A DNA stretch of 64,000 nt from Callorhinus ursinus (GCF_003265705.1 NW_020312894.1:5674334-5738333); one strand, 5' to 3'; counted from the stretch's first letter, positions 11,646 to 25,125 are shown. The notes: a model not told the origin generated them from the sequence alone. Numbers and translations are program-made.

Positions 11646-14600
11646 GAAGTTAAAAGAATCTTGGAAATTGGATGGAGAATGTGGTAGCATATAGACTGTA
11701 TAGCAATGGGAAAAGAAGCTGATCAAAGGTATCTTCTGGATAAAGCCACTGGACCTAGTACAATATGTGTCATCTTTTTGGAAGAAGGAAAGGGACAGCA
11801 GATTATTTTGTATCCCTCAGTTCTGAGAAGTTTAATAATAGGAGTTAAACATTCATTCACATTGTAGTAATAAATAATTTTTCAGAAGAAAGAAATGAAC
11901 GAACAACCAACGGAGAAAAATCACAAATGAGTCCCATTAACAAGCAGATGAAAAACTAGATGAAAAAATTAGAGTCAAGTAAAATCCTGGGGAATATTAT
12001 GTGAGCAGTGCCAGTCAGGCCAGGAATCCAGTCTGTAGGTAGATGGAAGTGCCTTAAGGAGGTGGCTTGGTAAGTTCAGAAGGAATTCTACAGGTCTGCC
12101 AGTCCTTGGGCAGAATCTTACCATGTAAAGGATGAGAAAATAAACAATATACAGAGCTGGGATGTGGTGTGCATTATTTTAACCAGGAGAGTGAAGACAG
12201 CCAAGAACATACAGGTCTTGGTCAATGTACTCAAGCACACACACAGTATTTTGTTACTACGCACGTTTGTTCAGATCACTTTCTGCCATCTGTCACCCTA
12301 TATATTCCTAAAAACTCTCTAGCTCATTTTAGCCTTCCTTACTTAAAAATGTACAGGACCATACTGAAATCTGGGGATTGCTGCTTCTAGGATCACTATG
12401 CTCTGTCAAACTTATACCTTATTCACTTTATGGAAAAGACTAGAGTTGCTTAGCATCATAGCCACATTTGTTGCACCTAAGTGGAGCTTCTGAACTTTGT
12501 ACTCATTAAAATTTTCATAAATGTTTTCTCATGGTGGTAAATTCTTTGTAAATAAATTGGCTTCCAAGACTGAGTTGACCAGCTAAGATTAAAAACCCAC
12601 AAACAGCAACAACAAAAAAGCCCACAAACTCCTGTTTGCCCTTGACAATGAAATGTGTATGTTAAAAACAGTGTCAAAACCCTATAGTCCAGTCCACTCC
12701 ATCTTGAGGGATGGTTTATGCACTCAGGGAAGGGTTTATGCAACAGAAAAAGAATGGGGTCTTCAAGGAGAACCAGGGAGATGACAGACTGACCTGGGGC
12801 TCCCCCCAACTGTCCGAGGCAAGTTACCATAGGTAACCTATCATGTGGGTACAGAACTAATCTCATATGGTTCGGAAAGAATCATGAACTGGGGAGACTC
12901 AGAGACTTGCCGTCCTGATGTCCTGTGTGAGCATGAACAGATACAGGACAACAGAGGCAGCCTCTTCTAAGGTTGCTGTTCTTGCTCCCAACATCAAGCA
13001 ACAGGGATAGGAGCCCACCCAGAGGTGGGTACAGAACAAGGGATCAACAGACTATGATAAAGGTCGGACCAACTACACACTGAGGAACTACCAGTTTGAT
13101 CACAGATAAGAGTCCCAACATACACACAAAAAAGAAAAAAGTAGGACAACTCCATGAGCACAACACTGCATTTTTGTTTATTTATTTTTGCATAGTTTTA
13201 CATTTCTTTGTTTGTTTATCCATATATTTGTATTTTATATTGTTCCATATGGCATTTGAAGTGAATTCTGTATTCAGAACGTATTACTCATATAGTTTAA
13301 GAACAGAGTTGGCGGTGGATTTCTAACAAGGCCACTCCTTAATCAGCACCACAGTGGTGGACAGCTCCCTGCTTGGGATTTTGCTTACCAATTAGCAGGA
13401 CTTGTTGCTTAACTCCTGGGCCCTTACCTGTAAATTAAGAGAATTACTTGTTCCAATTATACATTTTTAAGCCGATGGCTCTGAAGCCTCTCAGAGGAAT
13501 CAAACTTGCTAACCAACAGTCCTGAGCACATGGTAGGTGCTGAACAAATTATAATGGAATGGAAATGGATATAATTAAGAAACTGAAATTGAGTTCACCC
13601 TCCTAGATTCAATAAGCCCTTTCTAAAAGCCTGCACAGTTTTAACAGATAGTCTTTTCAAACACTCATATAATGAATGATATAGAGTCATACACAGAATG
13701 AGGTATGAAAAAGGTATAGTACTTTACAGATAAAGATTAAAATTGTCTCAAAAATAGAAGAGGAGAAAATGATTTCACATTCCACCATTATTTCAAGAAC
13801 TAGTCTTTGGGGTTCAAAGCTAGTAACATTCCTTAGAAGTCATCAGCACGACTAACCAATTAAAGTATCCCGGAATGCTATACATGTGGTACGTTACGTG
13901 ACTGTGTCGCATGAAGGCCCCAACCCCAATTTTTCTTTCTGTACAATATCCCTCAAGTTAATAAAACTACTGCAGAGTAGCTCTGGGTTTAAGATCCCTT
14001 CATTCAAGAGAAATAGCTCTCCATTCTTCACAGTGGAGAAGTTCAAGAGATTTTATTTTGATTTGTTTATGGATCGAAGCATTAAGAAGGCATATTTTAT
14101 TATAAAGCTGTATTAAACATGTAGCTATTCTTTCTACAATTTAAAGCAGAAGAAGTTGATTGATAGAGTGATTTTAAGAAATATAAATTTTATATCTAGG
14201 ATTAATCACAACAAAAATAGTCTGGAAATCTGACATCAGTATTTCCTAATAGCTAGTCCCATCGGTCTCTGAGCCTTTGCCCTCAGATTTCAAAGGGCTG
14301 CTGTAACTAATGTTTCTACCATTAAAAAGGAGAGTTTCACTCTGCTTGGTAACTGGAAGAATCATTCACCTTGAAAATAAGCATGAGGAAAATAATTTAA
14401 GCTCTCTAGGCCTACATTTTGAAGAAGCTCCGTATTGTTCAAAAATGGAACACAAATGAAGTTTTATGAGGCTGACGAACACAGTCTAAAAGGAGCCTGT
14501 TTGCTACATTGAAAGAAAGAGCCATGGGAATGGCCAGAAAATGAGGGGATGGCACACTTCCCATTCCTACTCACTGCTAGATTCCAACCATCAGGGGAAA

Positions 14601-16639
14601 AAAACAAACCCAAAAATGGAAAACAAACAAAGGGGTGCCAATGAATAGCAAGCTTAAAACAACGTAATCCACCAAGAGTATTAAACTCCTGTCAAGACTA
14701 TAAAGGGATTACCTTGCCACTAAGTCTTCACATCTTTACTCTTCAAATCTTATCCTACCTTGCAAAACCCAAAAAATTTAAGACACAATGGTAAGTACAT
14801 AATAAGCTCTAAAGAAAGTCTGTCGGTTGGTTTGGTCTCACTTTCAATACGGGAATATGGAAAGGTCAGTCCTGAAAGACAAAGATGATACAGTGTTAAC
14901 TGGCATGAGTCCCTCCCAAAAGTCTCCAGTTCAGAGCCACGGTAGAAAGGAGCCCATGTGGGTGAGAGCGTGTGTTCCAGAAGCTCTCTCGCCTTAACTC
15001 AGAGGCATCTTGCAAGTATGTCCAATACTCTTGACTAATTTGAAAGTTAATGCTATCTCAGGTTGATTCCTTTTTTCCCCAATTGTTGTAACATTAACGT
15101 AGAACATTTTTGTGGGCATAAATCCTAAACCTTGGTGTCCCAGCGTTTATTTTAATTACACTGAAACTTTTCATTTCTATAATAGGATTTAAGCTTTAAT
15201 TTTCACAGCTTTTGTCAGATATGTGGGCAACACTATAATCACAGGGGAACAAAGCTACAAATGCACAAATTATGAAGCTCTGACCTTTCTGTCTCTTTGT
15301 ATCTTGCTTTGAAAATCTGCTCACTCCACACCACAGATTATATGCAAGTCATCTTTTTGTGAAGCACATAATCTATTTAACCAGCTTTCAAGTACTCAAG
15401 TCACATCGAGAGACAGCGCTTGGAAGCCATTACCGCCCATTCATTGGCTCTCGTGCACAGCATGCTAAGGAGTCGGACGCCCTTCGCCTCCGCTCAGGAG
15501 CAGGAACATCCAAGGTGGAGTGCAGACACCAGCCTGGGGACCAGCCCCTCTGCACATCCTCCCTTTCCCGAAACAAAGTCATTCGCTCTTTAAATACCAC
15601 CGTACTTGTGAAAAGCCATGCTATTGACATGCTGTGGTGGCTAGGATTTGCTTCAAAATATCTGGGGGAGGAGCACAGAGATAAAAACAAGACCGAGCAG
15701 GACTTGATACCTCCGGAAGCCCAGTGAGGAGTCCGCAGGCACGGCACAGTCTTCTTTCCATTCTTCTCTATGATGAAAACTTTCAGTAATTTTAACAAAA
15801 TCTATCTTGAATCCAGAGGCAGAGCTGAACTGTCCCCCTCCCCCACCTCACATTTCCACAAAACTGAGGAAGAACTAAATTGGGAGCAAAAAGATGATCT
15901 TGATTTTACAAAACTTTTCACAGATGACCCTCCACAGCTTAAGTCCCTCACGAGTCTTCTTTTTCCATCTCTCCTTATGTTATTCCTCCTCAAAGACAAC
16001 TCCTTCCTCCTCCATGATCAATCCATTCAGAGCCAAGAGTACGAGAGATGGCCAGCTTCCCTGTGCAAACACACAACGTCTCCTCCCCTAAGTCAAATGA
16101 ACTACATATGTACGCAACAGATCACCCTTCCTTCTCTGTGCTGCTCCCTGAGAGAAGTACTGGATGTGGACATCCATGTCCATTTTTGTTCATGCAAAAA
16201 TATGCACTGCGGACATGCCTGACGCCAGGCACCGTCCTAGGAGCTAGCGATCAAGCAGCTACAACGTGAACAAGAAGGCCATGCTCAGGGATCTCTCATG
16301 CGAGGGAGAGACCACAGATAAAAAGCAATCCAAAAAGAAGAACTGAAGAACTATGCCATGATTTCAGTCGGTGGGGAGGGGCAGGGGCAGGCTTGGGGTG
16401 GAGTGGCTGGGGGTGTTCTGTGCAGAGTGATCAGAGCACCTCTCAGAGAAAGCTCCCTATAACCCTTTTCTTTATTTGATCCAGGTCTACTGACTTTTAG
16501 CTCATATTTGACATAAGTACCCTCCCTGATGAGGGTAAGATCTTATCTGCCATTTTCCACTGAATCCTCCACAAAAATGAGAGACAGAGCTAACGTTGAC
16601 CGACTGTGCCCTAAATCACAGCACTATACATATATTCAT

Positions 16640-16800
16640 CTTCAAAATGTAGGATATGGGCAACAAGAACAGGGCAGGTGAGGAAGCTGAAGCCAGGAGG
16701 GTAACTTGTCGAAGGTCAGTGAGTTAGCAGGTACTAGAGGCAGGATTTGAACCCAGGCAGTGTGATCATAAAGCCCACGCACTCAGTCTTATTGTGTACC
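16640..16800 (-). repeat. MIR, reverse
   Basis: The order GAGGAAGCTGAAGCCAGGAG, AACTTGTCGAAGGTCAGTGA, GATTTGAACCCAGGCAGTGT matches MIR in reverse. Confidence 0.8.
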
Positions 16801-18894
16801 CCCCGCCCTCATCACAGAGAGGCCTTCAGAAATACATAGGTTCTTGATTAATGAGGAAGTAAAATCATTTGTAGGAGAAATGATGCAAACAAGTCATTCA
16901 TTCATTTCTTTATTTATTTTTTACAAATCAAAGTTAAAGGAGAGGGCCACGGGCTCAGAGTCAAGGCTGAGGGTGCTGACAGGCAACCACGCGCTGTGAG
17001 CAGTCAAGTCTCCAGGGCCCTGGTGCACTGGCTTTATCGGCACACTATGTGGCAGACATCCGCCGTGGCCACCGGGCCCACCCCAGCTCCTGAAAAGCCT
17101 TCTTACACCTGGGAGAGATCTCTCTATTACGAGCTGTGCCTCCCCCGTACAGAAGTCGGGACAAGGCCACAGCCACTCCTGCAACAACTGTAAGGCAGAC
17201 TTGTGTTCCAGGTTCTCTCGGGAGCCCTGATGCAACTGGAAACAAGCCGTGGGCGGGACAGCTCTGTGCAGAGCTCCCACTTCCTTCGACCAGGGTGGCG
17301 GCTGCAGAAGAAGCAGGAGTCGCAAGGCCCTGATCTAGAAGGAGCACGGCGGCTGGGACACCTGTGCGTGGACAGTGACAACGAGAGCAGCTGAGGTGTC
17401 CACACCCATTTGGGTCAAATGACCCTCTCTGCCAAAACACACATCTCCTGCCATAGCTTAGCAAACTCAGCTGGATCATCCAACCTCCGTTTCCATGTCC
17501 TTCAGAGGACAGAGAAGCAGCAGTTGGGAAAACAAGCCTGAAACAACAGGGCCTGCCCCAGCCTACTGGGACCCGTGCCTGGCAAAGGAAGGCCTCTCTG
17601 CAGAACAGCAATCCCAGTGTCAGTGTTCCCAGCCAGCCTTGCTGCACACACATCAGCCTGGCACTCCCACCGAAGGGACACACCTCCAATACATTCTGTG
17701 GAATGTATTCGATATTGGAGGGAGGAGGAAAGCAACGTTTTAGAGCAAAGCAACTGAGTGAGTCCCTTCTACGAGTGAGGCAACGCACATGCCGGTGAGC
17801 AGAGACAGGGCCTGGAGCTCCCACTGGGGAACCCAGAGGAGCCACAAGGTCATGCACTGGGACCACATCCTCGACAGAACATTTACTACGGGCTAGCAGC
17901 TTCGGTGGCTTAAGGCAGCTAACTCTGGTTATATCCGGTTCCAGAACTCTGGACACGTGGGGCGGTAGGCTGACTGGCTCCACTGGGATCAGGAAGAGCA
18001 CACAGACCACGACCATTGTTACAAATTAACAAGAACTGGAACAAAGCAGGAAAAGCAGGGCCATCACATCTCATCAGAAAATACTGTGGCTTCAGTGATT
18101 TATACCAAACGTGGCAGAGAATATTTTGCAAAAGTAATGACATCTTTGTGAGAACAGACCAACCGGAAGACTTCCACTGATTCATCTTTCCTGACAAGGA
18201 GGGCAGACGGCTGTAGGCTGCCTTGAAGAAAGAAGCAGGGAGCCTGCAGATGAGAAAAATCAGGGTTGTCTTCGAGATCCCTTTCCAGAAAGATTCTTAA
18301 CACTTGAAGTCTGCAGGCAGGCAGGGGGGCGGGCGTGGGGCTTTCTCACATTGGACATCGGACAATGTATTCTAAAACACTTCCGGATCACCCGTGAGCA
18401 TCTGGAAGTGAGTCTGGGCTGCCTGTGGTGGCTTAAGACAAGGGTACGGACTGGGCAGCTGGGGGGCTGCTTCCAAGACATGAGGCTTCGGGTGAACTGT
18501 GGCTCTTAGAGCACACGCTCAGTCTCGACGCACATATTTCACACAACTGGACAGTCACCAAATACCACGGCTGACAAAATTACCAAAAATAAATAGAAAG
18601 GGTCCCTTCCAGCTTTCTACTAGCTAAGGAAATGAAGTTAAGTTTCACTAGAAGAAAACATTCCCTTGAAATGTATTCTTAAAAGAAGTTCTATTTTAAA
18701 ATATTCTTAATTGAACCATTTATGTTTTAGGTCCTTATTCGAAGACAGCTAAGTGATATGTGGCACAAAGTTTTGCAACAGAAATTATGCAATACAAGGA
18801 AGAAGGACTTCCCTATATCAACAGTCAGTAAAAGAATAATCAATCCACTGACAATTGTTATTAACTGATAACTGTTCATTCAGTGAAGTCGTTT

Positions 18895-18927
18895 GTGGTG
18901 GTGGTGGTGGTGGTGGTGGTGGTGGTG
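18895..18927. repeat. (TGG)11 microsatellite
   Basis: About 33 bp of GTG/TGG triplets run into GTGTGT. On the DOCK1 transcript strand this reads CCA repeats. Confidence 0.96.
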
Positions 18928-20342
18928 TGTGTCTTGGGGTTGGATGGTTAGGAGAAGGGACATCAATAACTTCCCTAATATAATCCAAATAGGAAACTTT
19001 CAGGGGATTTTACTTGTTCTGGTAAAAATGTCATCAATATGGAAAGAAACAATGAAGCAGAAGTCCCCACCCATCACCCCCATCATCATGCCCTCTTGAA
19101 CCCCACTGTTGCACCAAACTTTAGAAGACACCTGGAGGATGAATAATTCAAGACCCAGCCCTCCAACGAGACCCTAAAGCATGGACTGCCAGGATTGGTA
19201 GCTTAAAGAGATTTATGTGCCTCTGAATCCCAACCTATGGCAATAGGGGAGCTGACTTTCATTTATGCAAGTGAGCAATGGGCTTGTGGCCCAGACACAG
19301 AGGTTTGGAGGGGATGCAGAAACCCGCTCACTTCTTGGTTTGCTGGTTTCTCTCAAAAAAGAAACACTCGCACTCAAATGAAGTCTTAACATTTTCGCTT
19401 AACAGAAGCCTTAGCTGTAAGTGTAAACTCCAGTGCAGTGATAAAGTTCAAGCAAGAAATCAGTTTAAAAACCAGCAGGAAAGCACAGGGTCCAGGAGCC
19501 CAGAAGATACAAAAGACTAATCTAGACATACCCTGAGCTCTCGGCGCAGCCAGGAGCTCAACAGGAAATCCCCAGGCAGGCTGCTCCATCCCTGAAACAC
19601 CACACACGAGGACAAAAGAAAACAAATGCAAGAGCCAAATATCTGAACACAAACAGAAGAGGAGAAATCTGTGCCTCTCAGTCAGAATGTCACTCAACGG
19701 TCCCCACATCTGCCTCCACTAAATGAGAAAGGTTGTGGAATTAGGCAAAGGTTTTAAGCTTTCAATAAAACTGCTTGACAAGTGTAAAATATTAATTCAA
19801 TCTGTCCAAATAGAAAGAAAATGATTAATAAAAAGGGTAGGGAGATAACGTGGGGAAATAGAAGGTGTTCCTCAGGATAAATGAGTTGAGGAATCATTAA
19901 AATTCTTATTACTTTGAGCAGGGTTTGAGGAAACCCTGTCAAAGAATGCAAAATTGAGGCAAGACAACCATTATTTCTAAATTTAAAGAAAACTTGACAT
20001 TTTTCTTTGCAATCATCTGAATGGAAGCAGGTGATTGCCTCCCCAGGATAGACAATCACACATCTTAAAGGCTACAATGCACGCTGATTATCTTAGGGCT
20101 TTGGTATACACCTAAATTACAGACTACGAGGTTTTCCCCTTCATCTTTCAATGATCTATTGCTCCACTGTGTGTCAATTACCATTCTTCTTGTAGGGGCT
20201 AAATCTTCCTGTCTTGTAACGGAGCTGTTTTAATTGGTTGCAACCTCCACTCCTGTTGGCATGGAGGAGAGAATTCAGAAGGGACAAGGCCTTTAGACAA
20301 TGAATGATGTGACAATTTCATGGTTCTCAAGGTTCGACTCAC

Positions 20343-20449
20343 CGTGGTGTGTGAAGAGGTCACTGTGAATGATTTCAATCAAGCAATACAGCTTCTGAAT
20401 GGTCAGCAAACCCATGGGAACATTTAGGATGAAATCAGTAAACATTTTG
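20343..20449 (-). CDS. DOCK1: DOCK1 internal exon C
   Basis: This third DOCK1 exon is 107 nt: one base completing Ser, 35 codons, and one trailing G. The peptide runs KMFTDFILNVPMGLLTIQKL, then YCLIEIIHSDLFTHH. The acceptor is TTTCATTATAG (AG at 20450-20451) and the donor is CACG|GTGAGT (GT at 20341-20342). The trailing G joins AC of the next exon to make Asp. The last whole codon before the junction is His; as I remember human DOCK1, it has Gln there. That is a one-base difference (CAC versus CAG or CAA) and may be a lineage substitution. Membership of DOCK1 is firm because both phases interlock with the neighbouring exons. Confidence 0.93.
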
Positions 20450-20649
20450 CTATAATGAAAAACACAAGTGAAAAGAGTTTAGGGATAGATATACAGCAAA
20501 ATGATCCACTGTGTTCAAGACGGTACCAAGCTGCAAGGTTATTAAATGGTGATTAAGCGCTACCAGAACGTTGGAGATTGCCCATTATCCAATATGGGCC
20601 AAAATCTCATCCAATAAAATGATGCTTTAAAATGTTATTTTTCACTTCG

Positions 20650-21320
20650 TACCCACTCAAAGGGCTGTAATCCAAAAGAGAGACAACAACAAATGTTGGC
20701 TAGGATATGAGGAAACTGAAACCCTCATATCATGCTGGTGGGAATGTAAATCGGTGCAGCCACTTTGGGAAACTGCTGGATATTTCCTGAAAATGTTAAA
20801 CCCAGTTACCATATGATCCAGCATTTCTACTCCCAGGTATATATACCCAAAAGAAACGAAAATACATATCCAACACACAACTTGGTACATGAATCACAGC
20901 AACATTACTCTTCATACTCAGTGGCGGAAAAACCCAGATGTCCATCACCTGAGCAGTGGATAAACAAGATGTAGTATAAAATTTATCCATATCAAGGAAT
21001 GAAGTTCTGACACACGCTGCAACACGGATGAACCTTGAAAACATTATGCTAAGGAATGGAGCCAGACACAAAAGGCCACATATTATATAATTTCATTCAT
21101 ATAACAAGCCTGGAAAAGGCAGAGCCACAAATACAAAAAGGCTGGGGAGGGGACAGAAAATGACTATTATTGACCACTGGGGATCTGATGGGTGATGAAA
21201 CCGCCCCATAACTGGATCATGACGACAGGCACACAACTCTGTAGAAAATACTGAACGCCATTTAATTAAACACTCTAAAACTGGTGAACTTTATATATGC
21301 GGATTATTCTCACTGGAGAT
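20650..21320 (+). mobile_element. Old L1 3' end (L1M type)
   Basis: This is a degraded L1 ORF2 C-terminal region: GGTGGGAATGTAAATCGG, ACCATATGATCCAGCATTTC, GATGAACCTTGAAAACATTATGC, followed by the old L1M 3' UTR. Many frame breaks are present. The start is approximate. It is antisense to DOCK1. Confidence 0.88.
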
Positions 21321-21789
21321 TTTTTTTTTAAACTTTACTTTTACAAACAGTCAATAAAAATACAGAGTCTTAGAAGAAGGGTTCCTGTTAGCAACAAAGA
21401 AAAGTCTTTCACCAATAATTATCGGCAAGTTTCTATAAAATAGTAATTCCAAGTACCGGCAAAGTTTGGGAAGACAGACACCAACATACTTTGGCAGAAG
21501 GTTACTCTGACCTTTAGAGGGCAACTGAATAATATTTATTAAAAATATTTTAAGAAAATGCAAAAAAAGAAAAAAGGAAAGAGAAAACATAAGACCTGGT
21601 AATCGCATGTTACTGTTTATCCTAATGATGTAAATAAGAGCAAGATACTACAATTAAGCTACAAAAGAATTTATCCTAGCGTATTGCATAATAATTAAAA
21701 CCGAAACCGAACCTAGCACCCCTAGAGCAAAGAGGCCTGTTCACTGTAATCAAAAAGCTGGGTTGGCCTTGAAGCACTACCACTGAGCA

Positions 21790-21970
21790 GCTCAGTTCTC
21801 AGGGATGAGTTACTTAGCATAAAAGTGGGCTAGTAACAGAACCAACGCCATACCACTGTTGCAAAGATTAACTGAACAATACATGGAAAGTGCTTTGTGT
21901 GGAGCCTCTTCTGTATGGAGAAAGCACATAATCGATGTCAGTGCCGACTGTTGCTACTGAAATAAATGAT
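21790..21970 (+). repeat. MIR-like
   Basis: The order ATGAGTTACTTAGCATAAAA, AAAGATTAACTGAACAATAC, GGAAAGTGCTTTGTGTGGAG resembles the 3' half of MIR. Confidence 0.55.
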
Positions 21971-22318
21971 GGGCCAGCACAGGATCGAACACCATGGAAG
22001 TTATTAGAAATTATGATGTAGAAGACTACTCCAAGGTGTGGGAAAACAAGAGGTCTTACATGCAGAAGCTGATTGTAGAATAAAGAATATGACTGTGTTG
22101 AATTTTTCAGGGGAATACGTGTGTACACATGAATGTGTATGTATGTGCATGTGTGCAAATCCAGGTCCTTCTAGTTGTTTTTAGGCAGTGGAATTAACTT
22201 TGATTTATTCTCCTCTCTGATCTCTTCTGTTTCATCAGAACATCAATCTATTTTCTAAAAAGGAAAAATACATATATGATTTACAAGATCATTTAAAAAA
22301 AAAATCAGTAGAGAAGGT

Positions 22319-22520
22319 GAGGCACCTGGGTGGCTCAGTTGGTTAAGCAACTGACTCTTGGTTTCGGCTCAGGTCATGACCTCCTGGGTTGTGAGATCAA
22401 GCCCCGTATCAGGCTTCACGTTCAGTGGGGAGTCTGCTTGAGATTCTCTCCCTGTGTCCCTCCCTGCACTAGCACACGCACGTGTTCTCGCTATTAAATA
22501 AATTAATCTTTAAAAAAAAC
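22319..22520 (+). mobile_element. CAN SINE, older subfamily
   Basis: The head is GAGGCACCTGGGTGGCTCAG, followed by the GACTCTTGGTTTCGGCTCAG variant and an AATAAATTAATCTTT tail. It is diverged, with several changes in the B-box region. It is antisense to DOCK1, in the B-C intron. Confidence 0.93.
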
Positions 22521-22732
22521 ATATAAGGTGGTGAAGCATGCATAAAGAGACAAGGGACCAAGAGCAGTCTGCACTGGCCCTGGAGAAGGGGGTCTTCCTT
22601 GGCTCTCCAAGCACTGGCGCCAGCACCCACTGTGAACATGGACCACTCCACTAACTGGTGAGAGTCTGACCCCATCCCAGAGTACGGCCCACCCAACCAC
22701 TGCTTCCCCCACTTGCTCTGTTCTCCAGACCG

Positions 22733-22910
22733 GAAGCTCTCAAACAAGAATCTTCACTAGAAGCGTCTGGAAGGGTCATTAAAACTGACCAGCTGGACCC
22801 CACTCCCCACTCCTAACTCAGAAGAGCTGGGACAGGGCCTGAGAGTCAGCATTTTCTAACAAGTCCTCAGGAACTGCTGATAGGTTCTGCTGACAGTCAC
22901 GTTGCAGCGG
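22733..22910 (+). mobile_element. MER5A-like hAT element
   Basis: The segments GGTCATTAAAACTGACCAGC, CTGGACCCCACTCCCCACTC, CAGCATTTTCTAACAAGTCC and TCAGGAACTGCTGATAGG match the order of the nonautonomous hAT-Charlie element MER5A. It is diverged and its limits are approximate. Confidence 0.75.
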
Positions 22911-23997
22911 CAGGCCCAGGGCAGACTTGCTGCCGATGGGCCCATTTACATCTCCTGTTCTCGTTTAGGGCGTGCTAAGACATGCCCCACATTGTCAGTG
23001 CCCTCGAGCAGAAAATAGTGTGTCCATGCAGGACACTAAATCCTCAGGCACATCAGAAACCTGGTGATCGTGAAGGAGAGCACCCCACCCCCAAAAGCTC
23101 CTCACCCCTCCCCTCCCAGGCATGAGCAACCTACAGTGGACATAAAGAATGGGAGGGATGAGCATTTTTTATTCAGTTTCACCCCTCAGGGGACACATGG
23201 ACCTTTACTAATATTTAGATGGGCTTTCTGCCTGCTAAAAAAAATGTTGCCATCCCCTGCAGGTAGTTTATGGCGTCAAATGTTAAATCAAAACGAAAAT
23301 CAAAAGCAGAATAGGGCTGTGCTTTAGATGTCTGGGGTTAAAAAGGCTGCACATCCCAAAGGCACCCAACAGTCTTGCAGAACACCGGGCATCTACAGAT
23401 TACACAAGTAGGACTGGGCTCAGCAGCCAGGATGCGAAAAACAGGTGCAAAAAGAAAGGATTAGGTCCCCAGCCTCCCTCCCTGGCCTGAAAGCCCAACA
23501 ACCAGCTTCCTTGAGGTTTGCTGTGGTTTTGTTAATATTATCTTAAGTGACAACTCCTGACCATTCTGCCTGAGGCTTGCAGTCCATCACTTAGGAGCGC
23601 ATGAAGAGCGCTTGTGCATGCTGAGAGGCAGGGGAGGGGAGTGAATAGTAAATCTCCAGTGTCAGATATTTCAGGTGCTGAAAACAAAACAAAAACCCAA
23701 CCACCACATTGTGAAATTCAACCTCGAAAGGATACAGAATGCCAAATTTGTATGATCTACCCATTGGCCTACAAGCAATCCTCTAAAGAAAATACTGTGT
23801 TGACAGATGATGTCTTTTCCATATAAAGTCACAATTAGGGAAGTGTCATAGACACCACAACCAGCATGTGTTTGTTCTAGAATGATCCAGGGCACTGGTG
23901 TCTGCCAGCATGAGACTGAGCCTCGAGCCTCTCATAAGCTCCCTGCAGGGAAAGGAGGCAGAGTGAAGGACGTGCTGCCCCTCAGGTGCTTCCTTAC

Positions 23998-24068
23998 CTG
24001 AGCTCTTTGGGATCGAACACCAACTTCACATCGTTGACAATAGTTGGCAAGTACTTCAACGCAGCCCC
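23998..24068 (-). CDS. DOCK1: DOCK1 internal exon B
   Basis: This second DOCK1 exon in transcript order is 71 nt: 23 codons plus two bases (AG). It reads GAALKYLPTIVNDVKLVFDP then KEL, which joins directly to the VRVK end of the previous exon as in DOCK1. The acceptor is CTTGGTTTGCAG (AG at 24069-24070) and the donor is CTCAG|GTAAGG (GT at 23996-23997). The exon is too short to appear as an open frame of its own and is identified by its peptide and splice sites. The trailing AG pairs with the C that begins the next exon to make a Ser codon. It lies about 37.8 kb downstream of exon A and 3.5 kb upstream of exon C. Confidence 0.94.
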
Positions 24069-24639
24069 CTGCAAACCAAGAGCAAAGAATGCTGAGCCTC
24101 GTGCAGTCTGGCAAATGCTAATACAAATCTGTAATTACAAGGAAGAACCACAGACATAGCAAGAAGGGAAAGATCACTTTCTAGATGAGACGATAAGATT
24201 ACCAAACACAACAAAAACAGAGCAAAGAAAAAAACCTCTGATCCACAAACAATGGTGATTTGTTACAGGGTTATCTTGACACCTAATAATTTAACAGAGG
24301 CCAACAGTTATTGCCTGTTGACCGAATGTCTATACCGCGCTAAGCTTTTGTGTGATTTTCTCCTTAACCCTAACGAAGCTATGGCGGATGAAGATCTGTG
24401 TCTTCACAGATTCCCTACCATTCAAATCCCTAATTCCCTACCATTCAGATCACTGCAGTTCCTTCACATTCAACATCTAAATTGATGGTCCTTGTTCCAC
24501 TCCAAAACTGTTTTCTGTATATCCGTGTACCCCTTAATTAGGAATCCGTGATTTTTCTCTAGTAACTTTATCTCTTATGTTCATATTTTGGATCATCCAG
24601 AAAATACACAGTCTCAAAAAATACGAGTGATGGTAATCA

Positions 24640-24845
24640 TGATGGATCCTACTACATGCTATGTGCTGCGCTAGGACCCCTGTATATTTTCTCTCTCATT
24701 CCAACAGATGTCTGACAGGGAGCTGGCTGTTGGACAGCAAGGAACCTGCCAATGGAGAAGATAATTCCCCTGCCACTGATCACACCATGAGAACTGAACA
24801 GAGACAGAATCAAAACTCAGTTCAGTGGGTAGCCTGAGCCCCAGC
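24640..24845 (-). repeat. MIR-like, reverse
   Basis: The order ACTACATGCTATGTGCTGCG, TCTCTCATTCCAACAGATG, ACAGAATCAAAACTCAGTTC resembles a reverse MIR. It is weakly conserved. Confidence 0.5.
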
Positions 24846-25125
24846 TACACCCTGATGGGAAAAGTTCGTGGATTTTCAAGTGTTCTGACCATGGTGGGTC
24901 CCTCCTCTATCTGTGACTCTATGTAACTCCTTGTACCACGCTGGGCTCCACCTCCCAGAATGAAATGGGGGAAATAATGCTCATGCCAAGGACATCCAGA
25001 GGTTGTATTAAAGTTCAAAATCAAGCTGAAAAGAAAACAGGGTAACACTTCGAACACTGGAAAATACTACCCTTACTGCATAAACAACTGTTAGTATTTT
25101 TTTCTGAAAGCAAAAACGTAGTGTT

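Larger units (their letters stand above)
3357..20342 (-). other. DOCK1: DOCK1 intron between exons C and D
   Basis: This intron is 16,986 bp. It contains a MIR-like stretch (about 3985-4200), a truncated L1 (4472-5338), a TG microsatellite (8043-8074), a degenerate CA tract (8611-8830), a MIR (9240-9425), a hAT-type element (9492-9980), a CAN SINE (11427-11645), a reverse MIR (16640-16800) and a TGG repeat (18895-18927). I see no gene or nameable repeat in 5351-8040, 9990-11410, 11661-16630, 16810-18890 or 18930-20340. Part of 10280-10710 looks like a possible conserved noncoding element. The open frames on both strands at 16.9-18.5 kb look like chance frames in a GC-richer block. Confidence 0.85.
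20450..23997 (-). other. DOCK1: DOCK1 intron between exons B and C
   Basis: This intron is 3,548 bp. It holds an old L1 3' end (20650-21320), a MIR-like stretch (21790-21970), a CAN SINE (22319-22520) and a MER5A-like element (22733-22910). I see nothing identifiable in 22920-23990. Confidence 0.85.

Noticed and set aside
17045..18016. 323-codon open frame on the minus strand, the longest in the window
   Set aside because: The protein is low-information, rich in Cys, Ser, Pro and Arg, resembles no family I know, and the block has open frames on the other strand too. It lacks splice or promoter context and looks like chance in GC-richer DNA.
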